From assembly GCA_023423065.1 (NCBI GenBank), contig JAFAGC010000076.1, positions 1-64,000 on the forward strand: 64,000 nucleotides of DNA. The letters are read 5' to 3'. The stretch comes from Pseudomonadota bacterium (lineage in GTDB: Bacteria > Pseudomonadota > Gammaproteobacteria > Steroidobacterales > Steroidobacteraceae). The notes beneath the pieces were generated by a model. The model did not search any database and had not been told where the DNA came from. It saw only the letters and a list, made by a program, of their open reading frames with translations. This document shows, piece by piece, positions 17,250 through 25,914 of the stretch (position 1 is the first letter of the stretch; each line of letters starts with the position of its first letter). The translations under genes were made by a program, and so were the position numbers.

Positions 17250-17497
17250 GAATTCCTTCCCCGGTTGTCGACCGCGAGACCGTTGAACACGCCCACGATG
17301 TGATCGCGAGGTACCGGTCCGAACGCGCGGCTGTCCATGCTGTCGTCGCGGTTGTCGCCGAGCACAAAAAAAGCTCCAGCGGGAGCTTCCTTCAGCGGCG
17401 AATGGATTGGATTGAAGAAATACATCGCGGCCGCGAAGACGACGAACAGCCCGATAGCCGCGAGACCCATGCGCCCGCTGAATTTCCCTCCCCTCAT
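17246..17497 (-). CDS. Truncated S26 signal-peptidase-like membrane protein (box E only)
   Basis: Small protein (83 aa) with one membrane helix (about residues 10-30) followed by 'FFVLGDNRDDSMDSRAFGPV', the conserved box E of type I signal peptidases (GDNRDxSxDSR). The parts that carry the catalytic Ser (SGSMxPTL) and the general-base Lys are missing, so it cannot be a working peptidase alone. It is coupled by a 4-bp overlap to the Nramp-related gene, and so is apparently maintained as a gene rather than left as debris. The start is uncertain: ATG 17497 or ATG 17470, with a GGGGAGGG stretch between them. It could also be a decayed lepB relative. Confidence 0.6.
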   Translation of the reverse strand: MRGGKFSGRMGLAAIGLFVVFAAAMYFFNPIHSPLKEAPAGAFFVLGDNRDDSMDSRAFGPVPRDHIVGVFNGLAVDNRGRNS

Positions 17498-17821
17498 CCG
17501 GACAGAATGAGCCGTTTGCCGCCGAATCGCAAAGTCCGCCTGCGGGCCGTCAATAGGCACAAGGTTGCATGCGGCGCGCGGTCGTCCGACGTCCGCGATC
17601 CGCGACCGCCAAGTGATTGAATGTAGTTAGGCTGGGCACGTGCTGTCGCGTATCGACGTCGCCCGTACGCCGCGTTGTCGTTCCGCGCAGACCCTAGTGG
17701 TGCGTGCGGGCGCTCCGCTGGCCGATTTGGGGCTGGCACGTGAATTGCTTCACTGGTCTCCACCCTGGAATTCCCGTGACCGGGACCAGGGCACCCTAGT
17801 GCAGATCCTAAGGAGTGAGAC

Positions 17822-18166
17822 ATGAGAGTTTCCAAATCGATGATCGCGGTCGCTGTCGCCGCGTTGCTTCCGCTGGCCGGTTCGGCCATTGCAGGCGAGG
17901 GACCGGACAAGATGAAGCACGGCGCGAAGTTCGACACGCTCGATACGAACCGCGACGGCAAGATCTCGAAGTCCGAGGCCGCCGCGGATGCCAGCATCGT
18001 GTTCACGAGCGCCGATGCGAATGGCGACGGCTACTTGGATGCTTCCGAATACTCGAAGGCCCACAAGTCGACGGATTCGGGACAGCAGCCGTACAGCTCA
18101 CCGGAGGCGCCGCCGCGCGATCTGTCCGAGGCGCCTCCCGCCGACACGGAAACCCCGCGGGAATAG
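17822..18166 (+). CDS. Secreted EF-hand calcium-binding protein
   Basis: Periplasmic or secreted protein (114 aa) with a signal peptide (cleavage near SAIAGEG). It has two canonical EF-hand loops, DTNRDGKISKSE and DANGDGYLDASE, both with Asp/Asn at positions 1, 3 and 5, Gly at 6 and Glu at 12. The C-terminal third is rich in Pro, Ser and Glu and probably disordered. AAGGAG lies 8 bp upstream of the start. Such calmodulin-like proteins are common in Proteobacteria; the partner and role are unknown. A terminator follows. Confidence 0.85.
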   Translation: MRVSKSMIAVAVAALLPLAGSAIAGEGPDKMKHGAKFDTLDTNRDGKISKSEAAADASIVFTSADANGDGYLDASEYSKAHKSTDSGQQPYSSPEAPPRDLSEAPPADTETPRE

Positions 18167-18187
18167 ACCACCGCGTCCGTTCGGCCA

Positions 18188-18221
18188 CCCGCGCGACGCC
18201 GTCCGGCGCCGCGCGGGTTTT
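18188..18221 (+). terminator. Terminator after the EF-hand gene
   Basis: An 8-bp stem CCCGCGCG (18188-18195) / CGCGCGGG (18210-18217) is followed by TTTT, 20 bp past the stop codon. Confidence 0.6.
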
Positions 18222-18233
18222 GCGCGTCTGTAG

Positions 18234-19895
18234 TTAGTTCATCCGCGAGAAGCCGCCACCACCAGTGGAGCCCTGGCCACCCGGGCCGCGGCCGCCGCTG
18301 GATCGCGCGCCGCGCGCGAAGCCGCGCTGCCCGCCGCCTCCCGCGCGCTGGCCACCGTCACGGCGCTGCTGATGATCGCGCGATCCGCCCGCGGAATGCC
18401 CGCGACGAGGCTCGCCGCTGCGTTGTCCGCGCGACTGGCCTGGTTGGTGGCCATGATGGCCGCCCCTGCGCGCATCCGGGCGCGCGCCCTGCGGGTTGTC
18501 GGCGCGCTGCCGATCGGCGCCTGCCGGGGCATCCGATCGAGCCGATCCGTTTTCCGGTAGATAGGCGTCGTGGTTCGCGCGGCCGGCTTCGACCCGGCCG
18601 CCGTGCCTGCCGCCCCCGCGGTTGCCGCCCTGGTTGCCGCGTTGGCCACCGCGGCTTCCACCGTTGTTGCCGCCATGGCGAGGCCGCCGGTGCTCCGACC
18701 TGCGGCGAGGATCCTGGTGCGGCTGGTACTCACCCGGCTCGCGGCTCTCCGCTCGCGGTGTATGAGTCCCCTCCTTGATCTCGAACTTCGGCGTCGGCGC
18801 GAATTCGACCGCGCGCTTGAGCAGCTTCTCGATGTCGCGCAGCAGCGGTACTTCGTCCGGCGACACCAGCGATACCGCCGCGCCGGTCGAACCCGCGCGC
18901 GCGGTGCGGCCGATGCGATGCACGTAATCCTCGGGGACGTTCGGCAGCTCGTAGTTCACCACGTGCGGCAGCTCCTTGATGTCGAGGCCGCGCGCGGCGA
19001 CCTCGGTCGCCACCAGTGCCGTGATGCGATTTTCCTTGAAGTCCTCGAGCGCGCGCACGCGCGCGTTCTGGCTCTTGTTGCCGTGGATCGCCATCGCCGT
19101 CACGCCCGCGCGTTCGAGCTGCTGCGTGAGGCGGTTCGCGCCGTGCTTGGTGCGCGTGAACACCAGCACCTGGTGCCAGTTGCCTTCCTGGATGAGGTGC
19201 GCGAGCAGGTGACGCTTGTGTTCCTTCGGCACGCGATACGCGCTCTGCTCGACCTTTTCGGCCGTGGCGTTGCGCGGCGTGACCTGCACGCTGACGGGAT
19301 TCTTCACGAAGCGGTTCGCGAGATCGCGGATGTCGTCGGAGTAGGTAGCCGAGAACATCAGGTTCTGGCGCTGCTGCGGCAGCAGCTTGAGAACGCGCTT
19401 GATGTCGTGGATGAAGCCCATGTCGAGCATGCGGTCGGCTTCGTCGAGCACGAAGATCTGCACGTCCGCGAGCGACACCGCGCGCTGCTCTGCGAGATCG
19501 AGCAGGCGACCCGGCGTCGCGACGAGGATGTCGCAGCCGTGGCGCAGCTTGTCGATCTGCGGTTTCTCGGAGACGCCGCCGAAGATCACGAGCGAGCGCA
19601 GGTCCACGTATTTGCCGTAGTCCTGCACGCTCTGCTCGACCTGCGCGGCGAGCTCACGCGTCGGCGTGAGCACGAGGGCGCGCGGATTGCGCGCGCCGCG
19701 TGCATCGAGCTTCTGCAGCAGGGGAAGCGTGAAGCCGGCGGTCTTGCCGGTGCCGGTCTGCGCGCCCGCGAGCACGTCGCGGCCGGCGAGCACGGCCGGA
19801 ATGGCCTCGCGCTGGATGGGGGTGGGTTCCGTATAGCCCTTTTCGGCCACGGCACGCAGCAGCTCGGGCTTGAGCCCGAGAGAATCGAATGACAT
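18234..19895 (-). CDS. rhlE: DEAD-box RNA helicase, RhlE type, with RGG-rich tail
   Basis: ATP-dependent RNA helicase (553 aa) likely acting in RNA remodelling, ribosome assembly or decay. The helicase core (residues 1-370) has the Q motif EPTPIQ, motif I AQTGTGKT, Ia PTRELAAQ, II DEAD, III SAT and VI HRIGRTARAG. The last 170 residues form a low-complexity tail of Arg, Gly, Gln and His with many RGG/GGxRGG units (for example GGSRGGQRGNQGGNRGGGR), typical of RNA-binding tails but unusually long here. A leader of up to 300 bp precedes it, as is usual for cold-induced helicases. Confidence 0.93.
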   Translation of the reverse strand: MSFDSLGLKPELLRAVAEKGYTEPTPIQREAIPAVLAGRDVLAGAQTGTGKTAGFTLPLLQKLDARGARNPRALVLTPTRELAAQVEQSVQDYGKYVDLRSLVIFGGVSEKPQIDKLRHGCDILVATPGRLLDLAEQRAVSLADVQIFVLDEADRMLDMGFIHDIKRVLKLLPQQRQNLMFSATYSDDIRDLANRFVKNPVSVQVTPRNATAEKVEQSAYRVPKEHKRHLLAHLIQEGNWHQVLVFTRTKHGANRLTQQLERAGVTAMAIHGNKSQNARVRALEDFKENRITALVATEVAARGLDIKELPHVVNYELPNVPEDYVHRIGRTARAGSTGAAVSLVSPDEVPLLRDIEKLLKRAVEFAPTPKFEIKEGTHTPRAESREPGEYQPHQDPRRRSEHRRPRHGGNNGGSRGGQRGNQGGNRGGGRHGGRVEAGRANHDAYLPENGSARSDAPAGADRQRADNPQGARPDARRGGHHGHQPGQSRGQRSGEPRRGHSAGGSRDHQQRRDGGQRAGGGGQRGFARGARSSGGRGPGGQGSTGGGGFSRMN

Positions 19896-20198
19896 TGAAT
19901 AACCTTGTAGAAAAATGAATCGAGACTCGCATTGCGTGAGTCGAATTCGACTCCGCAGCGGTCATTAGCGAGGAGAGAGTTTGCGAATCAGGGGATTCGA
20001 GGAGTTCTCAATATCCCGTCGGACCAGCATGCTTTAGGGGGCGATGACCGCGCGACCCTGGATAAGCGGGCGCGACTATATATGAGCGCTCCCGGGAAGG
20101 GAAATCCGGCCCTCCAAACCGTGAATTGGCGACGTGGGCCGGTGCTGGGGCAGCCCGGTGAGGGAATCCCCTGCCGGTGGCCGCTACTATTCTCGTGC
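19896..20198. other. Divergent region, helicase leader and coq7 upstream
   Basis: 303 bp between rhlE (minus) and coq7 (plus). The helicase half (to about 20000) is less GC-rich than the genes and may form the 5' leader, often regulatory in cold-shock helicases. I see no defined motif or strong promoter to prove it. No gene was found. Confidence 0.35.
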
Positions 20199-20717
20199 AT
20201 GCCCCTTTCCCACGGCGATCGCATCATGAAGGTGAACCACGCCGGCGAACACGGTGCGGTGAACATCTATCGCGGGCAGCGACTCATGTGCTTCTGGCGC
20301 GATGCAGAGCTCAAACGCGACCTCGAGGAATTCCGCGCGCACGAGGAGCGTCATCGCGCGATCTTCGCGGCCGAGCTCGAGCGACGAGGCGTGCGCCGCT
20401 GTCGCAGCTACTGGCTGTGCGGCTTCGGCGGATTCGTGCTGGGAGTGATCACCGGGGTTTGTGGACGCGCGTCGATCGCCGCCGTCACCGTGGCCGTGGA
20501 GCGCGTCGTGCTGCGGCACCTCGAGATCCAGCTGCGCGAGCTCGACGGCGTCGATCCCGCGGCGCACGCCGCCGTCGCGTCGATCCTCGAAGACGAACGC
20601 GCTCATCACGATCGCGCCGCACATGAGCCGCGCCAGGGTATTTTCTGGCCGCGAGTGCTCAAGCCGACCGTGAGCCTGGCCACCGAATTCGTCATCTGGA
20701 CGGGCATGAAGCTCTGA
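20199..20717 (+). CDS. coq7: Coq7-type demethoxyubiquinone hydroxylase
   Basis: Di-iron membrane monooxygenase (172 aa) for a late hydroxylation in ubiquinone synthesis. Iron ligands appear as two repeats: E in 'VNHAGEHGAVNIYRGQ' with 'AHEERHRAIF' (ExxH), then E in 'AVERVVLRHLEIQL' with 'LEDERAHHDRAA' (ExxH). A hydrophobic hairpin (GFGGFVLGVITGVCG) would anchor it in the membrane. ATG 20199 and ATG 20226 (MKVNHAGEHG) are both in frame. The second begins right at the conserved core. It is transcribed alone and divergent from rhlE. Confidence 0.88.
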   Translation: MPLSHGDRIMKVNHAGEHGAVNIYRGQRLMCFWRDAELKRDLEEFRAHEERHRAIFAAELERRGVRRCRSYWLCGFGGFVLGVITGVCGRASIAAVTVAVERVVLRHLEIQLRELDGVDPAAHAAVASILEDERAHHDRAAHEPRQGIFWPRVLKPTVSLATEFVIWTGMKL

Positions 20718-20897
20718 CGCTGCCTGCCCGGCAGGCCTCCCACACGGTCCTCTAGCTACTTTCCCGTAGTCCTGCACCGACCACACGACGCCGGCTTGTC
20801 GCACGCAGGTCGGTTCCCTCGTCTGGAATTCTCCGACCCCTCGCGGCCATACGCTGACAACAAAGGTCCACAACACGGCATCGCCGAAAGGGGAGTC

Positions 20898-23435
20898 ATG
20901 ACCATTCCAAGTTCCGGCCGCTTACTGGCGGCCTCGGCGCTGATTGCGGCGCTTTCGGCCTGCGGCGGCGGTGGCGGCGACGATCCACCGTCGGCCGTCC
21001 AGCCCCCGCCAGCTCCCGCACCGCCGGCGCCTGCGCCTGCCCCATCGCCACCGCCGCCTTCGCCGCCACCGCCCTCGCCACCTCCGCCGTCGCCACCTCC
21101 GCCGTCGCCGCCTCCGCCCTCGCCCCCGCCGCCGTCGGGTGGCGTGCCGCCTCCGGGCGCAGGCGTGACGTCGGGCGACACGTATGCACTCACGAGCGCG
21201 GGACGTCTCGTCACTTTCGACCGCGCGGATCCCGCACTCGACACGGCGATCGAGATCAGCGGACTGCAGAGCGGAGAAACGGTGCTCGGTCTCGACGTGC
21301 GCGCCGGTGGCGCCACGCCCGGTCAGCTCTACGCGCTCGGCAGCACGGGACGCGTGTACACGATCGATCCGACGACTGGCGTGGCCACTCTCAGCGCGAC
21401 GCTCGCGGCGGATGCTGCCGACAGCAGCGATCCATTCACGGAGCTGGACGGCACGGAGTTCGGCGTCGACTTCAACTCCGTGACCGACCGGTTGCGCGTG
21501 GTCAGCGACACCGGGCAGAACCTGCGCATCGACGTCGTCAGCGGCGCGACCATCACGGATACCGCGCTGACGACCGAGGGAATCAGCGGCGCTGCGTACG
21601 AGAACGCTTTCGCGGATGCGTGCCGCACGCAGCTGTACTACATCGACACCGCGACCGACCAGCTCCTGACCACCGACGATCCGAACGGGGGCACGGCGAC
21701 GGTGATCGGAGCGCTCGGCGTCGACGCCACCGGCGCCGGCGATCTCGAGATCGCGACCGCGGAAGATGGCGCCAACTCCGCGTACGCGGTGCTCGTGGTC
21801 GGCGGGGTGCCGACCTCGTACCAGATCAACCTCGACACGGGATTCGCGGCGAGCTTGGGCGCGGTGACACTGCTCGACGACGGCGAACTCGTGCACGACA
21901 CGACGATTGCACCGCCCGCCAGCGCCCCGGCGCAGGCTCCGGGCGACCTGCTCGCGCTGACCGAGGGCAATCGGCTGCTCTCGTTCAACCGCGCGTTGCC
22001 GCAGAAGGCGTGCACCAACGCGCCGCTCAGCGGTCAGCAGTCCGGCGAGAACATCCTCGGCATCGATGTACGGCCGGTCGACGGCGCGTTGTACGCGCTG
22101 GGCAGCACGGACCGCATGTACACGGTCGACGTCGAGAGCGGCGAGCTCACGTTGCGCTCGACGCTGGTCGCGGCGCTCGGCGACGTCACGATCCCGTACG
22201 CGGGCCTGCTCGGCACGGAGTTCGGCTTCGACTTCAACCCGGGCAACGACCTCGTGCGGGTAGTCAGTGACGCCGGCATGAACTTCCGCGTGACGCCCGA
22301 CGACGGCGTGGTCACGACGGACGTCACACCGGCGCCGGCGGGTTCCGTGCCGGGCGCGGCCGCGTACAGCAACAACTTCGTGTCCACGTTCACTTCGACG
22401 TACTTCATGATCGACGCGGCCACCGACGGGCTGCAGGTGATGGGACGCACATCGGGCAACGCGATCAACGGCGACATCCAGGTCGTGGGTCCGCTCGGCG
22501 TCGGCGACGTGGAGGCGGTGGGCGGTTTCGACATCTACGGCACCACCAACCGCGGCCTCGCGGCGCTCACGATCGGCGGCGCCGCGAATTCCGAGTTGTA
22601 CGAGATCAATCTGTCGACCGGCGCGGCCTCGCGCATCGGTGCCATCGACGGCGGCGAGCGCGTGCGCGGCTTCGCATACGCGAGCGTGCCGGTGGCGACC
22701 GTGTACGCCCTGACGAGCGACAACCGGCTGGTGAGCTTCGCGCCGCTCACGCCTGCCACGTTCGACACGGACGTCGCGGTCACGGGATTGCAGGGCGGCG
22801 AGCAGATAGTCGGCATCGACTTCAACCCGGTGAACGGGGTGTTGCACGCGGTGACGAATGCCAACCGCGTGTACGTGCTCGATCCGGCGACCGGCGCGCT
22901 GTCGGGCGCGGTCGCGCTCTCGGCGAATCCGCTCGATGCGAGCGATCCGTTCACGGCGCTGGCGGGAACGCAGTTCGGCGTCGACTTCGGTTCGGTCGAC
23001 GGCGTGTTGCGCGTGCAGAGCGACACCGGACAGAACCTGCGCGTGAACCTCGCCGACGGCACGGTGATCACGGATGGGCCGCTCGTCGCACCGACGCAGG
23101 TGGTCGGCACCGCGTTCTCGAATCCGTATGCAGGCGCGGCGACGAGCCTGCAGTACTCGATCGACGTGGGCGTCGGCAATCTCATCCGGCAGACGTCCGT
23201 CTCGGGAGCCCAGCAGATCGTCGGTCCGCTCAATGCGGGCACGACGTTCCAGCTCGCGGGCGGCTTCGATATCGGCGGCGCGGACAACGGCCTGGGACTC
23301 GCGGCGCTGCTGCCCACCGGAGCGACACAGTCGACGCTGTATCGCGTGGACCTCGGACAGGGATCGCTGATATCGCTGGGACCGGTGGGTCCGGGCGGCA
23401 CGGTGATCCGCGGGATCGCGATCCGCGTGCAGTGA
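20898..23435 (+). CDS. Lipoprotein with three DUF4394 domains
   Basis: Predicted lipoprotein of 845 aa. A lipobox LSAC at Cys22 is followed by GGGGG and a proline stalk of repeated SPPPP units (about residues 45-80). Three tandem DUF4394 domains, each of roughly 245 residues, follow. Each repeats 'YALTS..GRLVTFDR', 'QSGE.VLGLDVR', 'YALGSTGRVYTID', 'TEFGVDFN' and 'LRVVSDTGQNLR'. The pattern suggests a beta-propeller-like surface protein; the function of DUF4394 is unknown. The start at 20898 is set by GGGGAG just upstream and by the lipoprotein signal; a longer reading from 20796 lacks both. A terminator-like hairpin follows at 23456. Confidence 0.87.
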   Translation: MTIPSSGRLLAASALIAALSACGGGGGDDPPSAVQPPPAPAPPAPAPAPSPPPPSPPPPSPPPPSPPPPSPPPPSPPPPSGGVPPPGAGVTSGDTYALTSAGRLVTFDRADPALDTAIEISGLQSGETVLGLDVRAGGATPGQLYALGSTGRVYTIDPTTGVATLSATLAADAADSSDPFTELDGTEFGVDFNSVTDRLRVVSDTGQNLRIDVVSGATITDTALTTEGISGAAYENAFADACRTQLYYIDTATDQLLTTDDPNGGTATVIGALGVDATGAGDLEIATAEDGANSAYAVLVVGGVPTSYQINLDTGFAASLGAVTLLDDGELVHDTTIAPPASAPAQAPGDLLALTEGNRLLSFNRALPQKACTNAPLSGQQSGENILGIDVRPVDGALYALGSTDRMYTVDVESGELTLRSTLVAALGDVTIPYAGLLGTEFGFDFNPGNDLVRVVSDAGMNFRVTPDDGVVTTDVTPAPAGSVPGAAAYSNNFVSTFTSTYFMIDAATDGLQVMGRTSGNAINGDIQVVGPLGVGDVEAVGGFDIYGTTNRGLAALTIGGAANSELYEINLSTGAASRIGAIDGGERVRGFAYASVPVATVYALTSDNRLVSFAPLTPATFDTDVAVTGLQGGEQIVGIDFNPVNGVLHAVTNANRVYVLDPATGALSGAVALSANPLDASDPFTALAGTQFGVDFGSVDGVLRVQSDTGQNLRVNLADGTVITDGPLVAPTQVVGTAFSNPYAGAATSLQYSIDVGVGNLIRQTSVSGAQQIVGPLNAGTTFQLAGGFDIGGADNGLGLAALLPTGATQSTLYRVDLGQGSLISLGPVGPGGTVIRGIAIRVQ
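21044..21138 (+). repeat. Tandem repeat coding SPPPP stalk
   Basis: A near-perfect 15-bp tandem unit, variants of TCGCCACCGCCGCCT, is repeated about six to seven times and encodes a Ser-Pro4 stalk between the lipid anchor and the DUF4394 domains. Such repeats can change number by slippage in register with the frame, which would vary the stalk length. Confidence 0.7.
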
Positions 23436-23455
23436 CGGAAGCTCGGTGAAACCGG

Positions 23456-23478
23456 CCGGCCACGGCATTCGTGGCCGG
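23456..23478 (+). terminator. Terminator hairpin after the DUF4394 lipoprotein gene
   Basis: A perfect 9-bp stem CCGGCCACG (23456-23464) / CGTGGCCGG (23470-23478) with loop GCATT is followed by a short T-containing tract. It sits 20 bp past the stop codon. Confidence 0.6.
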
Positions 23479-23580
23479 GCGTTTCCGCCGCGGCGCGCGA
23501 GTGGTGAGGCGCCATTTCCCTGCGAGTCGAGCCGCAGGCGCCGCTTGGCGCTCAAATCCCTCCGTTCCGGAGGTGTCCTC

Positions 23581-24330
23581 ATGATCACGCTGTATCACGG
23601 TGGTGCGGCCGCAAACTCGCTCAAGGCGCTGTTGCCGCTGTTCGAGAAGAACGTGGATTTCAAGAGCCACTTGATGGCGCTGATCAATTTCGAACAACAC
23701 GAGCCGTGGTTCGTGAAGATCAATCCGCGCGGCCAGGTGCCGGTGCTCGTGCACGACGACCGCGTCCTCGACGAGTCGACGCTGATCAACGAGTACGTCG
23801 ACGACACGTTTCCGGGGATGCCGCTCAAGCCGTCGGACGCGTACGGCCGTCACCAGATGCGGCTGTGGACCAAGTTCGTCGACGAATACTTCTGCCCCGC
23901 GCTGTCCTTCCTCGGCTGGCACGCGATGATCAGGAACGCCGTCGCGCATCTTTCCAAGGAGGAGCTGGAGGCGAAGATCGCGCGCATCCCGCTCAAGGAA
24001 CAGCAGGACAAGTGGCGCGAGTCCGCCGCGCAGGTGTGGACGCCCGAGCAGCTCGCCGACTGGCGACGCAAGGTGAAGGTGTCGATCGAGCGAATCGAGA
24101 ACGGCATCCAGGGCGAATGGGTGATGGGCAGGCAGTTCACGCTGGCGGACGTGTCGTGTTTCTCGATGCTCATCAACATGCCGGTGCGTTACGCCGACAT
24201 CGTCAACGAGAAGGATTCGCCCAAGGTCATCGCCTGGTACAACCGCATGCTCGAGCGCGACTCCGTGAAGAAGGCGCTCGCGATCGGCCACCCCGGCGCG
24301 AAGTTCGTGCAGCAGCAGCAGGCTGGGTGA
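23581..24330 (+). CDS. Glutathione S-transferase family protein
   Basis: Protein of 249 aa. The N-terminal thioredoxin-like GST domain (residues 1-80) has 'YHGGAAANSLKALL' at the substrate end, the cis-Pro 'GQVPVLVHDD' and the gamma-glutamyl binding 'DESTLINEYVDDTFPG'. An all-helical C-terminal domain carries a long insert (about residues 115-150) and ends with 'LADVSCFSMLINMPVRYADI'. The family detoxifies electrophiles or cleaves aryl ethers with glutathione. The insert recalls ligninolytic GSTs, but substrate prediction is weak. GGAGGTG lies 7 bp before the start. A LysR regulator lies downstream on the same strand. Confidence 0.85.
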   Translation: MITLYHGGAAANSLKALLPLFEKNVDFKSHLMALINFEQHEPWFVKINPRGQVPVLVHDDRVLDESTLINEYVDDTFPGMPLKPSDAYGRHQMRLWTKFVDEYFCPALSFLGWHAMIRNAVAHLSKEELEAKIARIPLKEQQDKWRESAAQVWTPEQLADWRRKVKVSIERIENGIQGEWVMGRQFTLADVSCFSMLINMPVRYADIVNEKDSPKVIAWYNRMLERDSVKKALAIGHPGAKFVQQQQAG

Positions 24331-24354
24331 GTGTTGCGCACCTCGAACGGCGCC

Positions 24355-24402
24355 GAGGATTTTTGCCGGGTAGCGGTGCCTGGCACCGAAATCCGGTAAA
24401 TC
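24355..24402. repeat. Imperfect REP-like hairpin with GGTGCCTGGCACC core
   Basis: An imperfect inverted repeat is centred on the palindrome GGTGCCTGGCACC (24375-24387). On the right it continues as GAAATCCGG, the same side sequence as the long element at 5750. It lies between the GST and LysR genes. The shared core suggests a common element family. Confidence 0.6.
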
Positions 24403-24573
24403 ATCGCCGGTGCAATCGCCGGCGACTCGCGCCATCCCGGATCAAATTGACGGCACGTCAACGGTGCAGCTCGAATAAGAACATGCACTTACGCCATTTC
24501 CGGCGATGGCACGCAGCTTGCTTTACTCCCGGCATCGCAGCTTTGTCGCTGAGCTATTGGGTGATCCAATGGA

Positions 24574-25464
24574 ATGCGTAATCTTTCACTGAAGGCCATC
24601 AAGACCTTTCAGATCGCCGCCAGACATTCGAGCTTCGCGCTCGCAGCCGATGAGCTTTGCATCACGCCATCGGCCGTGAGCCACCAGATCAAGACGCTGG
24701 AAACGCAGCTTGGCCTGCCGCTGTTTTCACGTAGTGCACGAGCACTCGCGCTGACCGACGCCGGCGCGCGATACCTCGAGCAGATAGACGATCTGTTCAT
24801 GCGGCTGGAATCCGTAACCGAGCAGTTGCGCGCGCGCTTCGGGCGCAGCAGCGTGCGGCTGCACGTGCCCGCGTACTTCGCGAGCGAGATATTGCTGCCG
24901 CGGCTGTCGGAATTCTCGAAGGTGCACGAAGGCATCGACCTGCGCATCGACACCTCCGGCGGACATGGGCGCACGCACGCGGCGGAAGCGGACATCTCGG
25001 TGGCCGTCGGCGCGGGACCCTGGAACGGACTCGTCGCGCATCCGCTGTTCGCGCAGACGATGGTGCCCGCGTGTTCTCCCGAGCTGCTCGCGGAAAAGCC
25101 GGTGCACAGCCACGAGGATCTCAACGCGCACACGCTGCTGGTGCACGAGGCGCGCCGCGAAGACTGGGATCGCTGGGCGAACGGCGTCGGCATGAAATCG
25201 CTGAATCCGTCACAGATCGTGCGGATCGATTCCATGTCGTCCGCGATGCGCGCCGCGGAGAAGAGCATCGGCATCGCGCTGCTGCCCGCTCAACTCTCGC
25301 GCAGGAAGTTCCGGACGGGCCGCCTGGTGCGCGTGTTCGACGACGAACTCGTCACGAAGGAGCACTACACGTTGCTGGTGCGCGCCGAGGACGAGAGCCG
25401 CGACGACATCCGCGCGTTGTGGTCCTGGCTCATCGACACGTGCCGCGCCGATGAGGAAAACTGA
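24574..25464 (+). CDS. LysR-type transcriptional regulator (GcvA-like)
   Basis: DNA-binding regulator of 296 aa. The winged helix-turn-helix is in residues 5-65: 'FQIAARHSSFALAADEL', 'ITPSAVSHQIKTLE', 'GLPLFSRSARALALTDAG'. The remainder is a periplasmic-binding-like effector domain (about residues 90-290). The N-terminal sequence 'NLSLKAIKTFQIAARH' is of the GcvA/AmpR subgroup. It follows the GST gene after 243 bp on the same strand rather than diverging from it, so the target cannot be named. No ribosome binding site is obvious before ATG 24574, but the HTH places the start well. Confidence 0.88.
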   Translation: MRNLSLKAIKTFQIAARHSSFALAADELCITPSAVSHQIKTLETQLGLPLFSRSARALALTDAGARYLEQIDDLFMRLESVTEQLRARFGRSSVRLHVPAYFASEILLPRLSEFSKVHEGIDLRIDTSGGHGRTHAAEADISVAVGAGPWNGLVAHPLFAQTMVPACSPELLAEKPVHSHEDLNAHTLLVHEARREDWDRWANGVGMKSLNPSQIVRIDSMSSAMRAAEKSIGIALLPAQLSRRKFRTGRLVRVFDDELVTKEHYTLLVRAEDESRDDIRALWSWLIDTCRADEEN

Positions 25465-25552
25465 TGCTCGACCCGAATCATCTCGTTTGTGCCCGCATGG
25501 AGAGGCGAGTAGTTTGACCATCGTGGATTTCAAACTACTTCAGGAGCCCATC

Positions 25553-25870
25553 ATGTTTCGCAAGTCATACAAGTACACGGTCATGGCCGCCATGATCAGC
25601 TTCGCCGCCTACGGCAACGCCGGCACCGCCACCATCTCGCCCTCGCTCGCCGCGTGCAGCAAGGCACTGGTCGAGACGCTCGCGAAGTCCGAAACGCTGC
25701 CGGCGTACGAGGTGAAGCCGACCGGCCCGGCGTCGGCCCTCATCGACCCGGACTCGTACATCGTGTACGCGCACAACAAGAAGACCAGGTCGCTGCTCGC
25801 GAAGGCCTCGTGCAAGGCCACGGCCGAGGGCGAGATCGTCGCGTTCAAGTCGTATCCGGTGAAGGGCTGA
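25553..25870 (+). CDS. Small secreted protein of unknown function
   Basis: Protein of 105 aa with a signal peptide (MFRKSYKYTVMAAMISFAAYGNAG). The mature part of about 80 residues has 'LAACSKALVETLAKSE' and 'LLAKASCKATAEGEIVAF', whose two Cys may form a disulphide. Reliable family recognition was not possible. CAGGAG lies 7 bp upstream of the start. It stands alone downstream of the LysR gene. A longer reading from 25451 would overlap the LysR end and is less likely. Confidence 0.65.
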   Translation: MFRKSYKYTVMAAMISFAAYGNAGTATISPSLAACSKALVETLAKSETLPAYEVKPTGPASALIDPDSYIVYAHNKKTRSLLAKASCKATAEGEIVAFKSYPVKG

Positions 25871-25914
25871 TGGAAAAGGAGAGGTTCTAACTATCGACCT
25901 CGAGAGAAAGACGG

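Noticed and set aside
17246..17497. Active signal peptidase I
   Set aside because: Catalytic Ser and Lys regions are missing; only box E and one helix remain.
21044..21138. CRISPR-like array
   Set aside because: The 15-bp tandem repeats are contiguous, with no spacers, and code for the SPPPP stalk.
20922..23588. Open frame of 888 aa opposite the DUF4394 lipoprotein
   Set aside because: Composed mainly of Arg and Val with no motifs, consistent with antisense reading of a GC-rich repeated gene.
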